From NCBI GenBank assembly GCA_037042915.1, contig CM073200.1:186001-250000 (forward strand): a DNA stretch of 64,000 bases, written 5' to 3'. Numbering within the stretch: position 1 is the first letter of the stretch; every line of letters begins with the position of its first letter. Below the pieces are notes generated by a model. The model made no database searches, was not told the origin of the DNA, and saw only the letters and a program-made list of their open reading frames with translations. A program made the position numbers and the translations under genes. Below, one piece after another: positions 1 to 11,411 of the stretch. The DNA is from Auricularia sp. M13. Taxonomy: Eukaryota > Basidiomycota > Agaricomycetes > Auriculariales > Auriculariaceae.

Positions 1-12
1 CGGTTCGCTCAC

Positions 13-1034
13 ATTCTGAATCCCCACCATGTGCACTTGATGGACACCTTGGTGAGCGAAGGGTACCAGACGGTCACTTCCTGCACGACGACAGAGCGGC
101 GGCGCTCGAAGGAATCGTGAGGCGGAGGTGCCTGCTCCTGCTTGTGGCCGCCAAAGGGCCACCAGGCCTTCTCGACGTGCGCGGGGTGGTGTATCTCCTC
201 CGTGAGCTCGACGTTCATGGAGACGACCTCCGAGCGCGCGAGCTCGACCGTGCTCTGAGCGTCGATGATGAGCGGGCCGTAGATCATGAAGCCCGTGCCA
301 CCGGGCGAGGCGCTGTCCTTGTCCTTGTCGGGCGTGAGACCGAGCGGGTCTGACGCGGACATGAGACGGTCGAGGATGTTCCAGGTGCCGTTCATGACGC
401 TGGCGGTCGAGAGCAGCTTGAACAGCGACGAGCTGTCGACTGTGCCGCCTGCGCCGGTGCCGGGGTCTGTGCTGCGGCTGGCATCGTCGGACGACGAGGC
501 GTCGAGCGAGGGGTAGAAGGGCGGGACGGAGGAGAGCAGATTCTGGATCTTGCGTGCCAGCGAGCGCTGGACGGTGGTGGGCGACTGCTCGGGGTCGCCA
601 GGCGCGGCTGCGGCGACGGAAAAGGCGACGGCGTCGTCGACGGAGGCGGTGGTGGGCTCTGTGGTGGCGAAGGAGCGCTGGATGGAGGGCGTGCGGCGGG
701 AGGCGGAGGTGTGGCGCGAGATGGTGTCGCTCTCGACGAAGCGGGTGCCGGTGGGCAGGCCGACGTCGCGCGCTGAGCGGTCCTCGGAGACGACGAGGTC
801 CTCGGGCAGCTCGAGCTCGACGGGCAGCGTCTGGGCGCGCTTCAGCCGTGGGCGCAGGAACTTGGCGCGGAAGCCACCCAGGTTGCGGTTCTCCTTCGTG
901 TTCTTCTCCGTCGGGCTGCCAGTGCCAGTGCCAGTGCCAGTGCCGCGCGCGCCGTCGCGGTCGGCGTCCAGCGACTTGCGCAGGAACCGCAGCACCGCCT
1001 TGGGCGACGTCGGCGGCGACGCGGGGCTCGACAT
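13..1034 (-). CDS. Uncharacterised protein, 5' exon (gene runs off the window)
   Basis: A long open exon starts at an ATG at 1034 and reads leftward. The N-terminal two thirds are Ser/Thr/Pro-rich and look disordered, with a short Gly-Thr repeat from four tandem copies of a GTGCCA-type hexamer near 920-945. The C-terminal part (from about 430 down to 13) is more ordered, with FMIYGPLIID and a Trp-rich KCTWWGFR stretch. The frame meets a stop at once after 13, but a GTGAGC donor sits exactly there (7-12), so the coding region very probably continues by splicing outside the window. The WWG stretch reminds me of an uncharacterised basidiomycete family, but I cannot name a function. Upstream in-frame sequence to 1196 is left out because it lacks a convincing start context. 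Confidence 0.6.
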
Positions 1035-3364
1035 GGCCGTAAGGAGAGAAGCAACAGGGGCGCCATGACACCCATGATTCCTTAGCTTCCGGCCACATTG
1101 GTCCTGGTCACGTTCTGCTGTTCCGCCCGGTCCACTGCTTGCCAGCCACCACTCACTGCCAGCGCATACGTCGCTCTCGTCGATCCCGGGTGTCACTGCA
1201 CTGTGGGGAAGCAGTGCTCGCGAAGCAGATCCCCCTGAGCTGCTTATCGCCAGGATATTCTCCCCAATGGCTCACAATCGCGTCATAGATTGCAGCGTTC
1301 TGCTCTGGACTGTCTAAATACCTTGCACACGGTTCAGCGCATTGGAGATGTCTGCCACGCTCGCTGTCTTCATCCACGCACTGGATGGCTCTTATACGAT
1401 CATCGTCCACGTTCATGGAGGCCTTGCGCGGATGCAGCTGTACTGGCTCTTGCTGGTGCTCATTTACCTTCGCTAGTTTCACGTACAATGATCTGTCGCA
1501 GCCTAGGGCGCCCAAACCCATACCTTGTCTATTCCTTCCACCAATCCCTCGTCTCCTGGGCTCGTATTCATTCCCGACGCCTCAATGCTCTCCCAACGCT
1601 TCACACATCTCGCGCTGCATGGAACCGTCTCAACACCGAGGTCGCCATGCGCGGACGGGCCACTACTACACAGTTTCCTAGCCGGGACACCAGAATGGGC
1701 CACATGCACACTCTCTCATTGGCGGGGACTGCCAGCCATCGTCCGATCCCAGTCTCACGCGCATCGCGTCCTACTCCTTCCAGCTATGCTGATCAGCCTC
1801 GAGACTAGCAAATCGCACGCTGCCGAGTTGCAGCGCGCTTCATGCTTGATGTCTCATGGTCCGCTGCCGCCAAATGACCGTCTGCAAGCAAAGTCGCGGG
1901 TCTTCCATGGATGTGCGGGCAGAGAATCGCATGCTGGACCCGAACCGCTCATTGATCTATTCCATTTCATGATCGACTGTGTCATTAGGCGTCGCTGGGC
2001 ATGGTCGTTCATGAAATGAAGGAACCGCGCTGCATATTATGGTTGGCGTTCAAGTTCTACCTCCCCGTGATGAAAAACCGCTGCCTTGGGCAGAGGGTAC
2101 GACATGAGGAACGCAAGTGATTCAATCAACTTCAGAAACACTCGTTCCTCATGCCCTTCCCTCTCTCTCTAACACGCATTTCTATCTCTGGAATGTGGCC
2201 TGAGACCTTACGGTTTTCGTCCCTATCAGACTGACACAGAGAAACCACTGGGCGCTCAGGAGTTGCGGCGTGGCCGGCATTCTACCACGTGCACATGCGA
2301 ATGACATCTGGTCCTCGCGCTTCAGCAATGATACTGTACACCGCCCGTCGACTGAGCCCGCCTGCACTTACGACACGACTCACGAGGAACGCAGCACCAG
2401 ATGCATACGGCACGATCATCGGACCCGATTCAGAGGAACTGGGCAGTGGGCTCCTCCCCTGGAGCCTGACCGTGCAAGTGGCACAAATCCAATTGAAACT
2501 GTACCTGGCAGTGTCCGGCGCAAACATCCATTGCGAAAAATAACAAGCAGATCTAACCTCGCACTTCCGATCCAGATGCACGCGGAGAGTCAGATGCCAG
2601 GGGAGGAACCTTGCTGAAGATTTGCGCGCCAAACGGACGGTTCCGAAATAACTGTGCCACGGTGCCAATGGTGCGGTGGGAATGCCAGCCTGCCAGTGGA
2701 CAAAGCGCCAAAACTCACCATGCGACAAGCTCCATATGCATCCTCCTGGAGTCCATGCATCGTGCTGCGTGCAAACCGGTGACCCAACCCGAGCCTGACG
2801 ACTTGACTCACTGCCATTAATTGTCAGAGTCTGAAGTCAGACTCGTGTCCGCGGCACCATTGGCAGCGACTGGAGAGATAGATCCCCGGACGACCACCCT
2901 GGTCGCCGCGTCGCTTATTGGTATGTTTGAGCAGATACGGTTAGTATGCACTGGTATGATCAAACACGAGCTTTGCATGCGCCATTCCTTAGGACAGACT
3001 TGACGCTCGTCGACCGGGTGCAGGGCGCAGGCCTGCACCTGCAGCTGAATCCCACTGTGTCAGTGCACAGCTTCGCTGTTTGCATATGTCAGTGAATCAT
3101 CGAGTCAGGGCCATGGACAGGCAGGGAGCGTGCAAGCAACGTGGAAAACGCGTAACGCCGTCTTCCTTGAGTACGCGCCGACACAAGACCAAACTCGACG
3201 TGCACTGCGCAGCGGTGCACTGCGGCCTCCAGGACTGACTGTCTCCGCGTAACGCAGGCTTGCCCGAGCTTGCACCGGTACAAGACCAAATTGATGTTTG
3301 AGCGCCCAGCAGGGATGTTACGGCTTTGCTCCGCTGCACAATGCTGCTCTGAGTTGTCCAGGTA
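1035..3364. other. Intergenic stretch, no gene recognised
   Basis: About 2.3 kb between the partial gene and the left end of the TIR element. Open frames here are short, overlap on both strands and show no recognisable domain, good start context or splice pattern. I see no tRNA-like sequence. The last six bases (3359-3364, CAGGTA) are the left target-site duplication of the element that follows. Confidence 0.5.
3359..3364. repeat. Left target-site duplication CAGGTA
   Basis: CAGGTA lies directly outside the left inverted repeat and recurs, same orientation, directly outside the right inverted repeat (7156-7161). A direct 6-bp repeat at the exact outer edges of an inverted repeat is the expected footprint of transposon insertion. 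Confidence 0.85.
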
Positions 3365-3776
3365 TTCCGTTGCCGAGAAGGGCAAGGATGACGGAAACAG
3401 ATGTCCGGGCTGAGCAATCCAGCTCTTGACGTCTCCCTCAATGATTGACAGCCTATAATACTCTTTGCCGTAGATAAATGCTGAATGTGAAGTCCTGTGG
3501 CAGCAGGAGGGCTGGATGGGTCGGGAATGCCAACCGGAGGCAAACTGATCTAATCTTATCATCAGAGATATCAGACTATCCATAAAGGAAGATTTGGCAA
3601 GGAAATATGATTAAATTATTGATTTTATGGAATTGAGGGAGGGGGGGAGAGACTGTGGGAATTGCACTGCACAGTGAGGTCCTTTATTTTCGAGGAGCTC
3701 GGCCGTCTCCGGAGGCTCGGATGAACATTCCAATTCCGAACATCCCGCTCATTCCGACTCTCCAGCTCTCCCTCAG
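3365..3776 (-). repeat. Left terminal inverted repeat (412 bp)
   Basis: This is the reverse complement of 6744-7155 over its full length, with about four transition differences near the inner end. The apparent ORF on the minus strand here exists only because the arm is a repeat; it reappears on the plus strand of the right arm. Confidence 0.9.
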
Positions 3777-4183
3777 CGCGCAGTTTTCTCCCCAAGTAAA
3801 CAAATGCTACATATAATTAATGCTACACAAATATTAGAGGCTTGAGAAAGTTGGGAATCTTTTACTTATACTACCACCAGCAGTCAATGAGTGGAACAAG
3901 GGTGGATCCTGCCCTTGTCATGAGCTCTAGCTCCCAAATAATAAGCGACTTACAGTGAGTCTAACAGTTCATTTACTGACGAGAATGATAATATAATAAG
4001 ATGATGAGGGAATGGGTGGAAGCAATGTTGATGGGCGGATGTGGTGGCAAGCAGCACACTGCTCATGCAAGGTCCAGTGTACTGTATTTCGACCTGGGTT
4101 CCCTCACCATATCCCTACATAATATAGCCAGCTAGCTCACTGTACTGCTCCAGCAGAGGGCGTTCAATTGCCACATGTTGTGG

Positions 4184-4345
4184 ACTTCATCAGGTCCCTC
4201 CTCCCCCACTGTTTCATACCGCAGCCCAATTGTCCTTGCCCTCTCCCCCCACGCGTTTTTACGCACGTTCGGCCCCTCAGCGCTCTCATTGGCGGGTCGC
4301 CCCAGCCTCTCAGCTCGGCTGGCATTTCAGCTCCTTCCTGGGAGA
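4184..4345 (+). repeat. Diverged repeat unit R1
   Basis: This stretch resembles, in opposite orientation, the segment around 5170-4996. The shared pattern is GTCC(C)GCCTCCCCC-CTGTTTCAT followed by C-rich sequence and a Leu-Ala-Leu-like reading frame. The similarity is clear by eye but well diverged, suggesting an older repeat family than the TIR arms. Confidence 0.45.
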
Positions 4346-4690
4346 TGGAGAACATAACGGGACACTTGTTGCGGTCATCACGGCCATCGTGAGCTCTGTC
4401 CGCTTGCCTGCGGGTCTTGCGCCGCTTTGCCAAGCGTTCGGCCGCTGCTGCATACAGTCGGGGCACTGTTTACCCTCGGACTGAGACGCGGTCAGGGTTG
4501 TACGTCTTGGGCTGTTCAGCTTGGGATATGATCTACGCGCCGCACTCTGTCTGTCTATGGGGCCAGAAGACCTCAGTGCATACCCCAATTGGGCTCAGTG
4601 GAGGCTTCCTACCCTCAGACCATGGTTCGGCAGCTCTCACCTCGCTGTATGCGTCGGGCATGGGCGTTGTGGTGCTCGGGATAGGCCCTA

Positions 4691-4990
4691 GGTGTCACGG
4701 TGACTGCTATATCACTCTCTGAGACGACGCTCGAGGGGAAGGGATGAGTGGGGAGAGGGAGGCGCGGATAAGCGGTATGATAGACCAGACCAAACCTAAG
4801 GTACAAGAGGGGGCTCCGGCCCAGGTATATATACTACGGAAGCAAGGCCGAGGGGGCCCGAGGACCAATTGCGCCACCGACCGGGTGTCATGTGGGCGCC
4901 ACAGATCAGGCTGAGAGAGACCGCTGGGGTGTCCTCGGCGAGACAGGAAACCCGGGATAAATAGAGCCCAACCAAACCAGAAACATCCCG
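4691..4990 (-). repeat. Foldback arm R2 with two TATA-like sites
   Basis: Its outer 35 bp (4691-4725) are a perfect inverted match of 5484-5518, and similarity to R3 continues inward with divergence over about 300 bp. Read on the minus strand it carries a CTATTTATCC box (4955-4964) and, further on, a TATATATACC box (about 4823-4832). R2 and R3 together make a foldback of about 828 bp with a loop of about 240 bp. Confidence 0.7.
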
Positions 4991-5235
4991 TCGTATTACC
5001 CTTCTCCTGGGAAGAGACCAAGATGCTCGCCAAGCGGAGAGACCGCTAGGACGCGCCGACGGAAGGGCCGCGGGGCCGGGCGCAAGGGGTTTGGGGCGCC
5101 CAAATGAAGTGCGAGGACCACGGGACGGCAAAATGAAACAGCGGGGGAGGCGGGACCCGACGAAGACCGCAACAGTTCGACTATCCTTGCAACCAAACCC
5201 CCAAGGCACAGCAGGCTTAACAGCCGTGACAACAC

Positions 5236-5518
5236 TCTGGGTTTGGGTGGACTCTATTTATCCCCGTTCTCCCCAGTGCACCGAGGGCATTTCGGTGATA
5301 TCTGCTTTACTGGACTCGTGGCAACCGCATGATTACTGGCCAGTCGTCCGGCCGGTCCGCGGACTTGTCGGTCTTACTTCTATATACCTGGGCCGGTGCC
5401 CCCTCTTGTGACTTAGGTTTGGTCTGGTCTATCATACTGCTTATCCACACCCTCTCTCCTCCCCTCCCTTCCCCTCAAGCATTGTCTCAGAGAGTGATAT
5501 AGCAGTCACCGTGACACC
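5236..5518 (+). repeat. Foldback arm R3 with two TATA-like sites
   Basis: This is the opposite-orientation partner of 4691-4990. It keeps the CTATTTATCC box (5253-5262), a TATATACC box (about 5381-5388), the segment TTAGGTTTGGTCTGGTCTAT, and a perfectly matched 35-bp end (5484-5518). No short direct repeat is visible outside the pair, so it is not obviously a separate transposon. Confidence 0.7.
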
Positions 5519-5589
5519 ACACTCCACTGTGTTCTGTGCAGCGCAGCTTTTCTTGGGAACATATATAGTAACAGGTATGTTATGGCTCA

Positions 5590-5850
5590 TTCGCTTTTCG
5601 CTCCTATCGCCGTTGGGCTTCTTGGACCTCACTCACACCGATGTCATTTGGACCGAGGCTCACGCAATCAGACCGAGGTCCACTGGCGCATGCGTGGCCC
5701 CGGTCCTCGGTCAGCGGTCCGGCCTGTCCTGGACCCCTTTATATACCTCGTGTTGTCTGCTCTTTGGACCTTAGATTTGAGCTGGTTTTCCCACTGCCAA
5801 TACATCTCATCCTTTTTTTCCCCCACCGCAGAGCATCCATTTGGTGAGTA
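5590..5850 (+). repeat. Diverged repeat unit R4
   Basis: A further, more diverged copy of the R2/R3 pattern: a GGTCC...GGCCGG-rich block, then TTTATATACCTCG, then CTTAGATTTGAGCTGGT, which parallels CTTAGGTTTGGTCTGGT in R3. It ends where the solo LTR begins. Confidence 0.45.
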
Positions 5851-5855
5851 ACCTC
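5851..5855. repeat. Target-site duplication ACCTC (left of solo LTR)
   Basis: ACCTC directly precedes the TGTTACG terminus and recurs at 6461-6465 directly after the CGTAACA terminus. A 5-bp duplication is typical of LTR-retrotransposon integration. Confidence 0.85.
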
Positions 5856-6460
5856 TGTTACGCCCATGCATCCAGTTTGCCTCCGTTTGCCTCCGATCTG
5901 ATATCCGCTTTATTTCCGCTCCGTAATCCGTGATCTCCGATTGTATATCCGTTCCGCTCTCCATGATCTCCACCTGTTCCGATTTCCGCTTCTATCTTGT
6001 TCTATCTCACTCTCTCCCTCTATCTCGTTCTCTCTCATTCTACGCCACGTCAGTCCCACGTAGGTACTACGTCACTTCCGCAGCACACTTGCGTCATAGG
6101 AATATTCTAGATCCTGTTCCGACTGATGTGTCTCTGTTCCGCTCTCTATCCCGCTCTAGTATAAATAGCTCCCGTCTACTTGTACCGTACCTCAGTTTCG
6201 AAATCAAACTCGATCCTCTCACTTCCGCAATCCGCTCTACTCGCTCTCGTCCTCAAGTCCCAACCCGATTGACGGACTCCGCTATCGGAGCTCCCTTGCT
6301 CCGCTTGCTGAGTTCCGCCCGTTCTCCGACTTCCGCCCTGACCTTACACTCGCGTGTGCCGGTGTGTTCAATAGCGCACTGTGGTTCGTCGTGTCCGCCC
6401 TTTAGTTCCGACGCGGGCTCTGCGGATCTCCCCTTGATCTGAGAGGGCACAATCGTAACA
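5856..6460 (+). mobile_element. Solo LTR (605 bp) of an LTR retrotransposon
   Basis: The sequence starts TGTTACG and ends CGTAACA, a perfect 7-bp terminal inverted pair of the TG...CA type, and is flanked by the 5-bp duplication ACCTC. A TATAAATA box lies inside at 6160-6167 and could mark the U3/R promoter of the LTR. No gag or pol sequence is adjacent, so this is a solo LTR left by recombination between two LTRs. It is nested inside the larger TIR element. Orientation follows the TATA box. Copia versus gypsy cannot be decided from the LTR alone. Confidence 0.88.
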
Positions 6461-6465
6461 ACCTC
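6461..6465. repeat. Target-site duplication ACCTC (right of solo LTR)
   Basis: Directly follows the CGTAACA end of the solo LTR and matches 5851-5855. Confidence 0.85.
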
Positions 6466-6743
6466 GGTCAACATGACAAGGTACTCCAGTAGCTCAAGAC
6501 TTCTAACTGAGAGCATGTTATGAAGAGAGATCCGCACAAGTCACAGTAGCATAGCTAATACACAAATTGCTTTGACCATGCATCAGGATTACTGAAAGAG
6601 TATGCAATCGAGGTGTTGCCTGGTTTCCTGGCTCACTGATATCCATAACACTGATCATATACATGTGGAGGCAATTATCCCTAATCTTTCTCAAAGAACC
6701 TTGAAATTATGGCTTGAGATAATGTGGAGGACGGGAATAAGGA

Positions 6744-7155
6744 CTGAGGGAGGGCTGGAGAGTCGGAATGAGCAGGACGTTCGGAGTTGGAATGTTCATC
6801 CGAGCCTCCGGAGACGGCCGAGCTCCTCGAAAATAAAGGACCTCACTGTGCAGTGCAATTCCCACAGTCTCTCCCCCCCTCCCTCAATTCCATAAAATCA
6901 ATAATTTAATCATATTTCCTTGCCAAATCTTCCTTTATGGATAGTCTGATATCTCTGATGATAAGATTAGATCAGTTTGCCTCCGGTTGGCATTCCCGAC
7001 CCATCCAGCCCTCCTGCTGCCACAGGACTTCACATTCAGCATTTATCTACGGCAAAGAGTATTATAGGCTGTCAATCATTGAGGGAGACGTCAAGAGCTG
7101 GATTGCTCAGCCCGGACATCTGTTTCCGTCATCCTTGCCCTTCTCGGCAACGGAA
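6744..7155 (+). repeat. Right terminal inverted repeat (412 bp)
   Basis: Inverted copy of 3365-3776; the outermost roughly 340 bp appear identical by eye. It is directly followed by the second CAGGTA copy (7156-7161). Confidence 0.9.
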
Positions 7156-7161
7156 CAGGTA
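7156..7161. repeat. Right target-site duplication CAGGTA
   Basis: Same six bases, same orientation, as 3359-3364, directly abutting the right inverted repeat. Confidence 0.85.
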
Positions 7162-8642
7162 GCGCCGCTGCAGTGCTGATAATCCCTGGGTGACCGAGAG
7201 GAAGGACAATAGTGAGACGTGCCCCTGCTGCCAGCTCGTGCTCGCCAGGCGCAGGTGGAAATCAAATCAAAATGCGTTCACCACAGTAATACCCAACCTT
7301 CCAATTCTGCTGGCGCCGGTTTCCCCGCGCCCATCTCTCCACGTAATTACGCTCGACAATGTCTATAGCAGCCAACATAACGAGTGCCAGTGTCCAAAGG
7401 CGGGAGTGTGGCGTGTTATCACATAGCAGAGAGCCCGCGATGCACATAGACGAGGATGGAAAGCGGAGAGCCCCGCCCAACTGATCTCCCAAGGACGCTG
7501 GGCCGCGAAAATCGCAGGAGAACCTCCATGCATCGACAAGTTGGCGTATTACGATGCTGCGCACAGCATGCAGCGCGAGCTCGCGATGACGAACCGAGGC
7601 GGCTGGGCACACGCACAAGGCCCTCAACTTTGCCCAAGGGGGCGCTTTTAGGCAATGAAAGCCACTCTACATACGCGCGGGCCTGTAGAGAATGTACGCA
7701 ATTCCAGACGCACGCACGCGAGACCATGATGCAAGGACGCGACTCCGCCTTTGCGCGAGCCCGTATGGAGAACCAAGCGCGAGCTCGCAGGCGATGGACG
7801 CGACTCCGCGCGTGCGAGCCCGTGGGAAGTCATAGCGAGAGCCCATGGAGAACGGTTGCTGACTGTTGTTGTAGCCCAAACGCTGACGAGGTCGTAGACG
7901 ATACTACGGCCTGAGCAGGTGCCGCGCATTAAAGCAACATCACCGATGCGGTCGACGAGGAACAGATCAATACGTATGCCGCGCTTGGAGCCAGTAGACA
8001 GAGCACGAATTAGCAAGTTTCGAATGGAGAGCCAGCGTCAGAGACAGCGTGCGCAGATACTGTCGCCTGGGAAAAGGGAACGCGACGACCTGTCTGAGAG
8101 TAGAATGTCGAGGTAAACGACGCGCGGGAGCACGTCTTGCGCCAACACATGGCATAGCGAGTAAGAAGCTCGTGCACAGTATCCAGCAGTTCTGACTAGG
8201 CAATCGCGCACGCATATTCGCTCCGAGCGTCCAAAGAGCCGGCAACCACAGAACTCGCTGCCGTGTCCGCCTGCGACGCGAACACCATTGCGCAGCGGTC
8301 CCCGCCCGCGTCCTGGGCTTAGTCCTCCGCCTTTAGCGATCCCTTTTCTATCGCATATTGCATCTGTTGTCTCTAGCCCAACGCGTACAGAGAAGGAGCG
8401 AGTGACAAAAAACGCCAGCGCGAGACGGCCGAGCGGGTGAAAGCACAACATCGGACGTGTCGAACTCCGCTTTGCAACGCCTGCGATGTCTTTGCCAGCA
8501 GAACGTTGAGTGGGAAAATGCGAAAGCGTAGTATAGCAAAGCAGCAATCACGTATGGCAAGGAGAAATCAGGATTTATACAGGCAGCCAGACCATTTTTG
8601 CAAGGCCCCGCACGGGGCAGTACAGCGCTAGGGCTGCGGCAC
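7162..8642. other. Intergenic stretch, no gene recognised
   Basis: About 1.5 kb between the TIR element and the 3' end of the HP1-like gene. Reading frames are short and overlap on both strands. Nothing resembles a domain, a tRNA or a further repeat. It presumably includes the 3' untranslated region of the HP1-like gene near 8600. Confidence 0.45.
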
Positions 8643-9748
8643 CTACTCTTGTGTCGTCTGGTCGTCGATGCTTCGCCAGCGCAAATGCGCCTCGTAGAAC
8701 TGCAGCAACTGTCGTGAACCACATGTCAGCGCGGAATATGACAAATGGTATCATCCTGTTACCTTCTGCGGGAACTTCTTTCCGCACACAGACGAGTCCT
8801 CGACGACTCTTCTCTCCTCGTCGCCGTCCTTGCTACGCGGAATGAGGAGCTAGTCACAAGCCGAGGGAAGGACGTACATGACGAAGTAGACGCGAAGCGT
8901 GTCATCCTCCGCGTGCTCGACGGTCTGAATGCTGGTAACGAGATGCTCCCAGGACCTTACATGCATGAAGGACTTCATAGTCCCGGCCTCGGGGTCATCC
9001 ATGGCGATGTAGTCGTTCCCGTCGCCTGTCGCGACGGACTCAAGCTTCGCTTTCAGTTGCTCGGCGTCAAGCGAGGTGATGGTGGTCACAGGCTCGGGGA
9101 CCTTCGTCCTGGCCTTCTTCTTGGGCCGCAGCTCGTCGTCGCTGGCCGCGGGCGACTCGAGCGCGCCCTTCTTGGTTGACGGCGGCGGATCGGCCTTGGA
9201 CAGACGCCGTTTCTTGATGGCGCTGTCGTCGTTGTCGGAGTCAACCTTCGTCTTCGAGCTTGACTTGCTGACGGACGGGCGTCCGCGCTTCTTCTTGTTG
9301 TCCGGGTGATCCTTGTGGTCTTTCCGCGTGCTCCAATATTCGTCAATCATATCCTTTGCGCCTCTGAACGGCGCGGGTTAGCAAACCCGAGCATAGATTG
9401 AAGCAGGAAACTGCGTACTCCGCGTCACCCTCGTCGACCCAGCTGTTCTCGGCGTCGTCGTAGCCCTTCCATTTAACGAAATAAGACATTCGGCCCTGCG
9501 CGCCATCGCCAACCGAGGTCAGTCGCAGGATAATGGCGAAACGAGCGCTGGTGTTGAGTCCCACTCACAGGTTTCACCTGTCCGCGTTTGTGATTAATAA
9601 TCGCCTCGATTTCATATTCCTCGTCTTCGCCGTCGCCGCCGTCCTCGGCGTCGGACCTGCCGTTAGCGTCCGCGTCAGCAACGCGCTTTCGCTCCTCCTC
9701 GCTGTCCTCCACGACGGAGGGGCTGGCGGTGGCGTCATTCTTCGGCAT
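8643..9748 (-). CDS. HP1-like chromodomain and chromo-shadow protein
   Basis: Five exons: 9748-9569, 9495-9419, 9363-8878, 8832-8763 and 8708-8643. All joins keep phase, giving 292 aa. An acidic N-terminus leads into a chromodomain (about residues 45-95) with EYEIEAIINHKRG and YFVKWKGYDDAENSW; the Tyr and two Trp residues are those that cage methyl-lysine in HP1. A basic, Ser-rich hinge follows, then a chromo-shadow domain (about 200-280) ending KFPQKLLQFYEAHLRW. The family reads H3K9 methylation and dimerises through the shadow domain to build heterochromatin in the nucleus. The shadow domain is only complete after the last two short exons are joined; without them the frame stops early at 8850. 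The start at 9748 is the first ATG before the acidic region. Confidence 0.9.
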
Positions 9749-11411
9749 AGGGGCGCGTGCGAGCGTGGGTGCGAGCGTGCGAGGCGATGGGGGAGAGCGA
9801 GTCCGAATCGGAGGCGCGGTTGAGGCGGAGATTCGAATTTTCGTCTTGTCCCGCTCAACCGCCACCGCGTCGTCCCGTCTCCGAGCCCCGCGCCCGGCAT
9901 CTCTCCCCTCTTCCCGCCGCGTCACATCTGGGGGCGCGCGGGAGGTGCCGTCCGAAACGAGGCGCACTTACGGTGACGCGGTGGGCTGGGCGCCGGGGAA
10001 CGAGGCGTGCGTTCTGCCAGTGGCCGCAGGCCCTCCCGAGGAGCCCTTCAGACCGCTGCAATTTAATCTGACCGGTGCGCAGCTTGGCAGGGCTGCGCTA
10101 TGTACGAATAGCGGGCGTCGCACCCTGCAGCTCTCAGCGGCAGCCGATCTGGACTGGAAAGGCAGCTCCGAGTCTGAGACGTGGTTCCGGCAGCACTCGC
10201 TGATGGCATAGTGTATGTATTGTGCTGTACGAGTCGACTGGGTCAACACGCAAACCCTCGCGGTTAAAACTTTCTCGTCCCTTCCTGACTATCCCCGGGA
10301 TCAGTGCTGCTAGAGTGAGCATTGCAGGATACCTTGCTTCGACTTCCATGCGCCCTGCGGAGATCCGAGGTCCTGGTCGTGAGGCACCCTCTTTTTTCGA
10401 GTCCAGCCCACCCACGGTTTATTTTTGAGGGGAACGAGAAGCCAATATCCCGTGAATGCGGACGTCCGCCATGCCTTTGACTGGAGACGCGTCGTAGTCA
10501 GAGGTCATGCAATCACGTGTGGGCGCCACGGCGCGTGATCGTGTGGCATAGGTCTCCTGCACTCCGCTGCGTTGCGCAGTCCATAATGAAGTTGCACCGA
10601 AAACCTTGCCATCTCTTTCAACTCTGCTTGACAATATAGGCAGCACGATAGAACCGAGATGAAGCACAAGCTGCAGCAGGATTCATGGCTCGCGCAGATC
10701 TCCCCCGCCTTGTGGCCGTTCTGTTGCGGTACACGGGCACACATCCATATCCACAGCACGGTACTACGTGCGTAGACCATGCTGTTGCCTAGCAGCAGAG
10801 CACGAGCACTCGTTGTGAAGCGGTAATTACGCAGTACACGCTCAGTGGGCTGCCCTGCTGAGGCGCCGGCCGTGAGCTGCACGCGGTGCCGCACACCACA
10901 CCGCACCTACCAACGCGCCCCCAGGCGCGCTACCATAACGACGCAGCCTATTCCGGCTGTTTCATAGGTTTCATAGACGATCTCATATCCTCTACGACCC
11001 GTTTCAGTGGCTATCCGGCCGACGTTTTGCGCAACATACTCGGACTCTGGCGCGCCTTCCAGGGTGACACACGCGCGGTGAACTTTCACACCACGAAAAG
11101 GACGCGGCCTCTGGCCGGGGGCCGCGGTGCCGCGGGGAGACTGGGCGGTGCGATCGCCCCGCAACACGTTGGTGCGGGCAGTCGCACGGGCGCCCAATGG
11201 CAAAAGTAACGAGCAGGCGGTCCAGACGCGGCCGAGTCAGCCGTCTGCCGCGCGCATGGCAGAACGGACCGAGCAGCACGCAGAGTCATGATTATGTAGT
11301 GCGTGTCGCCATCGCGCGCGGTGTTCGCCAATCTGGTACAATCTGAAGCATGGTGATATTTTGAGGCTGAGCGCGTAATACAGTGACGGGGAAAGCGAGG
11401 AGACGTGGGGG
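9749..11411. other. Intergenic stretch, no gene recognised
   Basis: About 1.7 kb upstream of the HP1-like gene and downstream of Y14. Frames of 60-160 codons occur on both strands because the DNA is GC-rich, but none has a domain or coherent splice pattern. Confidence 0.45.

Larger units (their letters stand above)
3365..7155. mobile_element. 3.79-kb TIR transposon-like element, probably non-autonomous
   Basis: The element is bounded by two 412-bp arms in inverted orientation (3365-3776 and 6744-7155) and flanked by the 6-bp direct repeat CAGGTA. The ends read TTCCGTTGCCGAGAAGGGC inward. The arms differ at only about four positions, all transitions and all in the inner 70 bp, so insertion or arm conversion was recent. 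The interior holds no ORF resembling a transposase, only other repeats: a solo LTR and several diverged TATA-containing units. It is therefore probably a non-autonomous element mobilised in trans, or a gutted copy that collected other insertions. A 6-bp duplication with long TIRs does not let me assign a superfamily with confidence. Confidence 0.8.

Noticed and set aside
3089-3583. Protein-like minus-strand ORF starting MDSLISLMIRLDQ, repeated at 6937-7179
   Set aside because: Both copies are explained by the 412-bp inverted repeat; there is no domain and the frames diverge at the repeat edge.
4691-5518. R2/R3 foldback as an independent transposon
   Set aside because: The 35-bp ends match perfectly but no direct target duplication flanks them, and the arms are otherwise too diverged for a recent insertion.
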